Source: an uncultured Phycisphaerales bacterium
GTDB taxonomy: Bacteria; Planctomycetota; Phycisphaerae; Phycisphaerales; UBA1924
Assembly: GCA_937891445.1 (NCBI GenBank)
Contig: CALAFV010000166.1
Coordinates: 1-14,265 of the forward strand
Reading direction: 5' to 3'
DNA length: 14,265 bases
Position numbers and translations under genes: made by a program. The notes under the pieces are model-generated. The model did not search any database. It had not been told where the DNA came from and saw nothing but the letters and a program-made list of their open reading frames with translations. The first letter of the stretch is position 1. The number at the start of each line of letters is the position of its first letter. This document shows positions 9,727-14,265 of the stretch, one piece after another.

Positions 9727-10098
9727 TTACTTGCCCCTCTTGGCGCCGTACTTCGACCGCCCCTTCTTCCGCTTCTCGACCCCGAGGCAGTCCAGCGCCC
9801 CGCGGACGATGTGGTAGCGAACGCCGGGGAGGTCACGCACGCGGCCGCCGCGGACCAAGACAATCGAGTGCTCCTGCAGGTTGTGCCCCTCGCCGCCGAT
9901 GTACGCCGTCACTTCCTTCCCGTTGGAGAGCCGCACACGGGCGATCTTGCGGAGCGCCGAGTTGGGCTTCTTCGGGGTCGTGGTGCGGACGACGAGGCAG
10001 ACGCCGCGCTTCTGCGGGCACGCCTCAAGGTCGCGGACCTTCGACTTGGTCGCGGGCGAGCGGCGGGGCTTGCGGATGAGCTGGTTGATCGTCGGCAT
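9727..10098 (-). CDS. rpsL: 30S ribosomal protein S12
   Basis: S12 sits at the decoding centre of the 30S subunit and affects tRNA selection fidelity. The protein is 123 residues and aligns without gaps to E. coli S12 over the conserved core: LEACPQKRGVC (24-34), TTTPKKPNSALRK (39-51), GGEGHNLQEHS (68-78) and GGRVRDLPGVRYH (84-96). Lys43 is standard, but position 88 is Arg (codon CGT) where most bacteria have Lys; Asp89, the site methylthiolated by RimO in E. coli, is kept. ATG 10098 gives the normal MPTINQL start; no strong ribosome binding site is seen upstream. A candidate promoter lies about 65-90 bases upstream, and rpsG follows on the same strand. Confidence 0.98.
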   Translation of the reverse strand: MPTINQLIRKPRRSPATKSKVRDLEACPQKRGVCLVVRTTTPKKPNSALRKIARVRLSNGKEVTAYIGGEGHNLQEHSIVLVRGGRVRDLPGVRYHIVRGALDCLGVEKRKKGRSKYGAKRGK

Positions 10099-10111
10099 AG
10101 GTGCGGCGGCT

Positions 10112-10126
10112 CGGAAATTCCGGAAT
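10112..10126. promoter_or_regulatory. Overlapping palindromes in the rpsL leader
   Basis: CGGAA-A-TTCCG (10112-10122) overlaps the perfect 10-bp palindrome ATTCCGGAAT (10117-10126). Both lie 14-28 bases before the rpsL start, in the expected 5' leader. They could be a protein-binding site or alternative RNA hairpins; nothing links them to a known regulator. Confidence 0.3.
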
Positions 10127-10161
10127 GGGGTCTTGTTCGGTACGGCAAATCTGGGAAGGGA

Positions 10162-10189
10162 AGTTTAGCGGGGCGTCCGGGTCAGACAA
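10162..10189 (-). promoter_or_regulatory. Candidate promoter of rpsL-rpsG
   Basis: On the - strand, TTGTCT (10189-10184), a 16-base spacer and TAAACT (10167-10162), 4 of 6 matches each. The start of transcription would be near 10154, giving a leader of about 55 bases. It lies in the 231-base gap between the LpoB-like gene and rpsL and suggests that the ribosomal genes have their own transcript. Confidence 0.4.
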
Positions 10190-10190
10190 G

Positions 10191-10213
10191 CCCCCGCCGC
10201 CCCCCCTCCCCCC
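10191..10213 (-). other. G-rich run just upstream of the rpsL promoter
   Basis: The + strand shows C5-GCCG-C7-T-C6, so the - strand has long G runs separated by 1 to 4 bases. It could fold as a G-quadruplex and ends one base from the candidate -35 box. The reading is structural only. Confidence 0.35.
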
Positions 10214-10305
10214 AAAGGGCGGGCCTCCAGGGGTTGGCCCACCGCTTCGGAACAGGTCGAGCCAAGTGCGTGCTGGACGCCGGGACGGCCCCCGCCACGG
10301 AGCGG

Positions 10306-10324
10306 CGGGCGGCCACCCCGCCCG
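10306..10324 (-). terminator. GC hairpin after the LpoB-like gene (weak)
   Basis: A 7-bp stem (CGGGCGG 10306-10312 with CCGCCCG 10318-10324, loop CCACC) begins 5 bases beyond the stop of the LpoB-like gene. It has no T run, so it may stabilise the mRNA end rather than terminate. Confidence 0.3.
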
Positions 10325-10329
10325 GGGCC

Positions 10330-10941
10330 TCAACTCCGGACCAGTTTCTTGATGTCGTGCGAACCGATCCAGACCTTCTCATTGGTCTCCAGGTTGATCA
10401 GTTCGAGCGTGACCTTGTACTCCTTGACCATCGTCCGCCCGTCGCGCGACCGCTGCTGGCCGCCGCCGATACGCCCGATCATGATCAGGTCCGCGCCCAG
10501 TTCCGCGCGCATCTGCTTGCGAGTCTCGGGCGTGTTCCACTCCTGCCCCTGGGCCCGCTCCTGTCGAATCGGATCGCGCTGCGGGGCCATCGCCACGAAC
10601 CGCACGCGCCCGGAGTTGAGCAGTTCCCGCTCCCACTCGACCGTGAAGTCCTCGGTGTCGATGTAGTCGTCGGTGTCGTTCTTCATCGGGCCGATGACCA
10701 CGATCGGCTTGGCCCCGGCGTGAGACTGCATCCACTCGTCGATCCACCGGCGGTACAGCGCATCGTCCACCATCGCGCGGTACACCTCCCGCGCATCGTC
10801 GCCGGTGAACCGATAGTCCACGTCGATCACGGTGTTCGGGTCCACGCGCGTGATGTCGTAGTTGCGCGTCCCGCAGCCGCCCGCCGCCGCGAGCATCGCC
10901 GCCCCCACCACCGCCAACGCCGTTGCCTTCATCGCGTTCAT
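10330..10941 (-). CDS. LpoB-like lipoprotein (penicillin-binding protein activator family)
   Basis: Resembles the LpoB family (PF13036), outer-membrane lipoproteins that activate a class A penicillin-binding protein in enterobacteria. The protein is 203 residues. Residues 1-22 are a lipoprotein signal (Lys5, hydrophobic core, AAAGG) with Cys23 as the probable lipid-bearing residue; the -3 position is Ala rather than Leu, a weak lipobox. The core has IVVIGPMKNDTDDYID (80-95), LLNSGRVRFV, GADLIMIGRIGG, then KVTLELINLETNEKVWIGSHDIKKLV at the end, the pattern of this family (conserved strand, G-A-D, L.d..t.e..W). ATG 10941 has GGAGGA (- strand, 10949-10954) 7 bases upstream. It follows the COG3014-like gene by 34 bases, probably in one operon. 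Activity on a PBP here is inference. Confidence 0.8.
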   Translation of the reverse strand: MNAMKATALAVVGAAMLAAAGGCGTRNYDITRVDPNTVIDVDYRFTGDDAREVYRAMVDDALYRRWIDEWMQSHAGAKPIVVIGPMKNDTDDYIDTEDFTVEWERELLNSGRVRFVAMAPQRDPIRQERAQGQEWNTPETRKQMRAELGADLIMIGRIGGGQQRSRDGRTMVKEYKVTLELINLETNEKVWIGSHDIKKLVRS

Positions 10942-10975
10942 CGCGCAGTCCTCCGCTTTCCCCCGCACAGGTGTG

Positions 10976-12424
10976 TCATTCCCAGTACTGATCCACAATG
11001 GTTGTCAGGCTCGCCCCCACCGCCCCCTCCGGCACCGTGATCTCGTGCCATCCCGTCGCGTGCAGCACCCGCCCGGTCGCGTCCAGGTACTCGATCCGCA
11101 GCCGGTGCTCCCCCGGCGGCAGGTTGAACAAAGTGGCGTGCGCCTGCCCCGGCAGGAAGACCCACGCCCGCAGGTCCGCACGCTCCGTCGCCATGAGGAA
11201 CGCCAGCCCTGCGATCACGCCCCCCAGCGCCGCGAGGTCCTCCGTGTCCTTGTCCGTGTTGCGGCGGATCGCCTGCGTCGCCGCGTACGAAGCCCCCGCC
11301 TTGAGCGTCGATCGCAGCAGAGCCCGGGCGTAGATCAGCGGCAACTGCCGCCGATGGTTCTCCCTCGCCACAGAGGCAATGTCCTCGACCAGCGCCATCG
11401 GGATCGCCTCCGCCGGGCTCCCCTCCGGCGCGGCGGCGTCCTGCCGCAGCACACGCACCGAGCGCACGACGCTCCCGCCGCCGACCACCACCGGCAGTTC
11501 GAAATACACCGGCCAGTCGAAGATCGGGATCGGCCCGATGCGCTCCGCCCGCTTGTACGGCCCGCGCCCCGACAGCGCCACCACCAGCACGTCCCCCGGC
11601 TGCGGCGCCCGATCCCCCAGCCCCTCGAACGCGGCCGGGTCCACCGGCCCGATCAGCCCGCGCTGAAGTTGGATCGACGAGATCAGCCGCCGCGCGGCGA
11701 CCTGCTGATTCGACGGATCCCCGGCGTGCATGAACGTCACCGCCGTCAGGAACGTCCCCAGCGGCGACTCGATGAACTGCCCCTCCTCGTTCACCGCGAT
11801 GAGGTTCCCCGACGGCATCGCGCGCCGCAGGTCGCCCTCGAACCCCGGCCCTCCCTCGCGCACGACCGCATCGCGATACTTCAGGTACCGGTCGCGCAGC
11901 ATGTTCGCCTTGCTCGCCAGCCGGCGCGCCTCGACCGTCGCCCCACCCTGCACCACGCCGCGCTCCAACTGCGCCAGCAGTTTGAGCACGTTCGTGTACA
12001 TGCTCTCGTACGGCTCGCCGAGATACGGCCGCGCGTTGTCGTTCACCAGCCACTGCGCCGCCTGCTCACCCGCCGAGAGTTCCTGCTTCCCCTCCATCCT
12101 CGCCTCGGCGAGTTCGAGCATCCTGATCGTCGTCTGCGGATCGTCGTTCGCCAGCGCCAGCGAGCCGCGATCGAGCCAGTACAGCAGTTCCTCGTTGCGG
12201 CCGTAGAGCCTGCGCGTCGCCGGGTCGTCCATCAGTTCCGCCGCGCGGCGGAACTCGCCACGTGCGTACAGGTCGCGCAGCGTTGCCCGATGGTCGTTGA
12301 ACGCCGAGCACCCTCCCATCCCCCCCACCCCCACTCCCGCCACGCCAAGCGCCACCACGCTCGCCGCGGCAACACCCCCGCGGCGGGCTCGATGAGGCCT
12401 GGGTGTCGTCGTGGCGGTGGCCAT
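10976..12424 (-). CDS. COG3014-like lipoprotein with TPR-like N-terminal half
   Basis: Looks like the COG3014 group of uncharacterised lipoproteins, which I recall near LpoB-like genes in other bacteria. The protein is 482 residues from ATG 12424; a TTG start at 12463 is also possible. Residues 1-38 form a lipoprotein signal (RPHRARR, then a Val/Ala/Gly core ending GMGG) with Cys39 as the likely lipidated residue. About 45-170 is helical and TPR-like (ATLRDLYARGEFRRAAELM and similar). The middle carries DVLVVALSGRGPYKR and WPVYFELP, and the end has VFLPGQAHATLFNLPPGEHRL, resembling a PEGA-type beta domain. A GGAG lies 11 bases before ATG 12424. The LpoB-like gene follows after 34 bases. Role probably in the envelope; function unproven. 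Confidence 0.75.
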   Translation of the reverse strand: MATATTTPRPHRARRGGVAAASVVALGVAGVGVGGMGGCSAFNDHRATLRDLYARGEFRRAAELMDDPATRRLYGRNEELLYWLDRGSLALANDDPQTTIRMLELAEARMEGKQELSAGEQAAQWLVNDNARPYLGEPYESMYTNVLKLLAQLERGVVQGGATVEARRLASKANMLRDRYLKYRDAVVREGGPGFEGDLRRAMPSGNLIAVNEEGQFIESPLGTFLTAVTFMHAGDPSNQQVAARRLISSIQLQRGLIGPVDPAAFEGLGDRAPQPGDVLVVALSGRGPYKRAERIGPIPIFDWPVYFELPVVVGGGSVVRSVRVLRQDAAAPEGSPAEAIPMALVEDIASVARENHRRQLPLIYARALLRSTLKAGASYAATQAIRRNTDKDTEDLAALGGVIAGLAFLMATERADLRAWVFLPGQAHATLFNLPPGEHRLRIEYLDATGRVLHATGWHEITVPEGAVGASLTTIVDQYWE

Positions 12425-12481
12425 CGTGGCGTCGGCTCCGGCTCCCCGCGCCCCGCCCGTCAATACGAAGCCGGAGCGTTG

Positions 12482-12487
12482 TATAGT
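12482..12487 (+). promoter_or_regulatory. Possible -10 box in the mazG / COG3014 divergent gap
   Basis: TATAGT (5 of 6 matches) sits in a short A/T-rich patch (12478-12497) that stands out in this GC-rich gap. It would start transcription near 12494 toward mazG, but no clear -35 is present. On the - strand the same patch offers TACTAT or TATACA for the COG3014-like gene, so it may serve both directions. Confidence 0.35.
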
Positions 12488-12547
12488 ATTCCCTAACTAC
12501 GGTCGCCCCCGCACCACCGGGTGCCCGCTCACCTCATACCGTCGGCC

Positions 12548-12928
12548 ATGTCCCCCACCGATCTTCCTTCTCAGGCCGCCGGCGGCCCCGCCGCCCCCGG
12601 CATCACGATCGCCCAGTTCCAGCGGCTCATCCACGACCGGTATTACAAGACCGACAGCCAACGCGGTACGGCCGGCACGTTCCTCCTGTTCATGGAGGAA
12701 GTCGGCGAACTCGCCACCGCCCTGCACGACAACCGCCCCCCCGCCAGCGACACCAACCCCATGGGCAAGAAGCGCCCGGTGACCCCGGAAGAGCGGGCCA
12801 ACCTGGAAGAAGAGTTCGCCGACGTCTTCGCCTGGCTCGCAACGCTCGCGAACATCAGCGGCGTTGATCTCGAGGCGGCGGTGCGGAAGTACACGGTGCC
12901 GGGGGTCGTGAAGGGGGTGAAGGAGTAG
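12548..12928 (+). CDS. MazG-like nucleotide pyrophosphohydrolase
   Basis: All-alpha NTP pyrophosphatase family: cleaves nucleoside triphosphates to monophosphate and pyrophosphate with Mg2+, often as house-cleaning. The protein is 126 residues from ATG 12548; an in-frame GTG at 12521 would add nine. The metal motif is present as FMEEVGELATAL and, about 40 residues later, NLEEEFADVFAWLATLAN, the E-x-x-E ... E-x-x-D arrangement of the fold. Single-domain size fits the small MazG-like proteins rather than the two-domain MazG. The C-terminus (KYTVPGVVKGVKE) lacks the Cys cluster that I recall in many relatives. Neither start has a good ribosome binding site. It is divergent from the COG3014-like gene across a gap of about 120 bases. 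Confidence 0.85.
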   Translation: MSPTDLPSQAAGGPAAPGITIAQFQRLIHDRYYKTDSQRGTAGTFLLFMEEVGELATALHDNRPPASDTNPMGKKRPVTPEERANLEEEFADVFAWLATLANISGVDLEAAVRKYTVPGVVKGVKE

Positions 12929-12980
12929 CGCAAGCCCCCTGCCGCGCGAAGCGTTCTCTCGTTTACAGGCTCCCGTCTCG

Positions 12981-13205
12981 GTCGCCCCGAAGGGGCGCAG
13001 GGATGTAGCCACGGGTGGAGCGAGCGCAGCGAGCGGAACCCGTGGAAAGGTCGCACCCAATCTTGTTGTTCCTTCTCCGCAGTCCCACCCCGGAGGGGCG
13101 GAGGAGCGGTCGCGTACGATGAGATCTTCCTCCCGCCGGGGCGGCCAACCGGGAACACAACAACAATATTGAGCCCATCCCTTCCGCCGCCCGTTGGGGC
13201 GGGCG
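12981..13205. repeat. Structured non-coding element with four hairpins and an inverted repeat
   Basis: This fills most of the 356-base gap between mazG and argC. Hairpins: CGCCCC/GGGGCG (12983-12997, loop GAA); CCACGGGT/ACCCGTGG (13009-13016 with 13038-13045, loop rich in GCGAGC); CCCC-GGA-GGGG (13088-13098, extended past one mismatch); CCGCCC/GGGCGG (13187-13202, loop GTTG). CAATCTTGTTGTT (13058-13070) and AACAACAATATTG (13159-13171) are a 13-base inverted repeat with one mismatch. The first and third hairpins share CCCCG(A/G)AGGGGCG. The long - strand frames here have no ribosome binding site or motifs. It looks like a REP-type dispersed repeat, by analogy only. I see nothing in 12929-12980 and 13206-13284. 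Confidence 0.6.
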
Positions 13206-13284
13206 CGTTCGAGGGTCGCACGACCCGCTCCGCGTTTCTGCCTTCTTCGTGCCGCTTGCGAGTGTTGACCAATGCCGGGCCGAC

Positions 13285-14265
13285 TCACACCAGCCCCGCC
13301 CCCTCCTCCAACCCCAGCATGAGATTCGCATTCTGCACCGCCTGACCCGAGGCGCCCTTGACGAGGTTGTCCTCCGCCGCGACCACGACAACCCGCCCTC
13401 CCACCACCCGCCCGTTCACGTGCACCATGTTCGTCCGCTGCACGTCCCGCAGCGACGGCGCCTCATCCCGCACGATAATGAACGGCTCGCCCTCGTACGC
13501 CGCGCGGAGCGCCGCCTGCACGCGCTCGGTCGTGATGTCCCCCGCGGCCGGCTCCGCGTAGATCGTCTCGAGAATCCCCCGCTCAATCGGCAGCAGGTGC
13601 GGCACGAACAGCGGCTCACGCGGCAGACTCGCGCCGGCTTCCCCGCCGTAGCGCGCCAGCGACTGCGCGATCTCCGGCTGGTGCCGGTGCACGCCGATGC
13701 CGTAGGTCGAGAAGTTCTCGTTGGCTTCGGGGAAGTGCAGGTGCGGCTTGGGCTGCCGCCCCGCGCCGCTGACGCCGCTCGCGGCGTTGATGATGATCGT
13801 CTCCGGCCGGATCAGCCCGGCCCGCAGCAGCGGAATCAGCGCGACCGCCGCCGCCGTCGGGTAGCACCCGGGGTTGGCCACCAGGTCGGCACGCTTGACC
13901 TGCTCGCGCGCGAACTCGGTCAGCCCGTACACCGCCCGCTCCAGGTTGCCGCGATCGGTGTGCGGATGCCCGTACGCCCGCTCGTACACCGCCGGGTCGC
14001 GCAGCCGGTACGCCGCGGAGAGGTCCACGACCTTCACCCCGCGTGCCAGCAGCGGCGGCGTGTGCTCCATCGCCGCCTCGTGCGGCAGGCACAGGAACGC
14101 CAGCCGACACGCCCGCGCGATCGCGTCGTGATCGATCGGCCCGCACTCCGGCGACGCCCCGCCCAGCCGCCGCGCCAGCCGCGGAAACTCAACGTCGATC
14201 CGCGGCGCGGGCGTGCGCGCCGAGGCGAGATACGCAATCTGCATCGACGGATGCCGGGCGATGAT
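13285..14265 (-). CDS. argC: N-acetyl-gamma-glutamyl-phosphate reductase (5' partial)
   Basis: Third step of arginine synthesis: NADPH-dependent reduction of N-acetylglutamyl phosphate to the semialdehyde, in the cytoplasm. The gene runs off the right edge; the frame stays open to base 14265 and reads IIARHPSMQIAYLAS, the normal sequence just after the N-terminal Rossmann glycine motif, so the Met at 14244 is internal. Visible landmarks in order: LAFLCLPHEAAM, VVDLSAAYRL, LVANPGCYPTA with the catalytic Cys, ASGVSGAGR, YGIGVHRHQPEI with the catalytic-region His, LFVPHLLPIERGI, and near the end DNLVKGASGQAVQNANLMLG. These are all family-typical. Codon use matches the high-GC neighbours. No other arg gene is in the window. 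Confidence 0.97.
   Translation of the reverse strand: MIARHPSMQIAYLASARTPAPRIDVEFPRLARRLGGASPECGPIDHDAIARACRLAFLCLPHEAAMEHTPPLLARGVKVVDLSAAYRLRDPAVYERAYGHPHTDRGNLERAVYGLTEFAREQVKRADLVANPGCYPTAAAVALIPLLRAGLIRPETIIINAASGVSGAGRQPKPHLHFPEANENFSTYGIGVHRHQPEIAQSLARYGGEAGASLPREPLFVPHLLPIERGILETIYAEPAAGDITTERVQAALRAAYEGEPFIIVRDEAPSLRDVQRTNMVHVNGRVVGGRVVVVAAEDNLVKGASGQAVQNANLMLGLEEGAGLV

Noticed and set aside
10862..12496. 544-residue open frame on the + strand across the COG3014-like gene
   Set aside because: Arg/Pro/His-rich low-complexity translation typical of the antisense of GC-rich genes; the - strand has a lipoprotein signal and domain structure.
12981..13205. CRISPR array
   Set aside because: The repeated units are short, unequal in spacing and partly inverted; there are no regular direct repeats or spacers and no cas genes.
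12497..13288. 263-residue - strand frame (and the 209-residue frame at 12643-13272) across mazG and the gap
   Set aside because: They run antisense through mazG and through the hairpin region; no motifs and no ribosome binding site.

Overview
This is a very GC-rich window (a 60-base line counted inside argC is 70% G+C). It carries twelve genes that I can support, on both strands and densely packed. Gene content and style suggest a planctomycete, perhaps Phycisphaerae-like: a ribosomal str cluster split into pieces, an LpoB-like lipoprotein paired with a COG3014-like lipoprotein, a ThiF/MoeB-type enzyme with a non-rhodanese tail, and short structured intergenic repeats. The phylum is an inference from style; no rRNA or marker phylogeny is available here.

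Left part (1-6580, all + strand). The window opens inside a polytopic O-antigen-ligase/polymerase-like protein with a helical, TPR-like C-terminal tail, followed by a hairpin-plus-T6 terminator. Next is fusA (EF-G) with a clear ribosome binding site and a very strong terminator. A lower-GC island follows, with its own promoter, one small secreted protein bearing six C-terminal cysteines, and its own terminator. Then comes adk, an adenylate kinase-like enzyme with unusual residues in its NMP-binding motifs. A 13-bp hairpin separates adk from the convergent genes to its right.

Middle part (6666-9005). On the - strand, a ThiF/MoeB/HesA-family adenylyltransferase is followed after 41 bases by a DinB-fold protein, probably as a two-gene operon. 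Head to head with it, and overlapping its start, is a RimJ/RimL-type GNAT acetyltransferase on the + strand. Neither of the two divergent starts has a ribosome binding site, and both could be leaderless.

Right part (9015-14265). The - strand carries a COG3014-like lipoprotein and an LpoB-like lipoprotein, 34 bases apart and so probably one operon for envelope or peptidoglycan-synthase control. Downstream of them, behind a separate candidate promoter, lie rpsL (S12) and rpsG (S7), closed by a terminator. S12 has Arg at position 88, the same change that gives streptomycin resistance elsewhere. A divergent mazG-like pyrophosphohydrolase (+) and the 3' part of argC (-, running off the window) finish the region. 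A 356-base gap between them holds several hairpins and an inverted repeat rather than a gene.

fusA, adk, rpsG and rpsL are all usually in the str/spc ribosomal clusters. Here they lie within 7.6 kb but are scattered over both strands with unrelated genes between them. I see no CRISPR array, tRNA, rRNA, transposase or integrase. I did not find a clearly new multi-gene system; the best leads are S12 Arg88, the LpoB/COG3014 pair, the Cys-rich secreted-protein island and the structured element upstream of mazG/argC.
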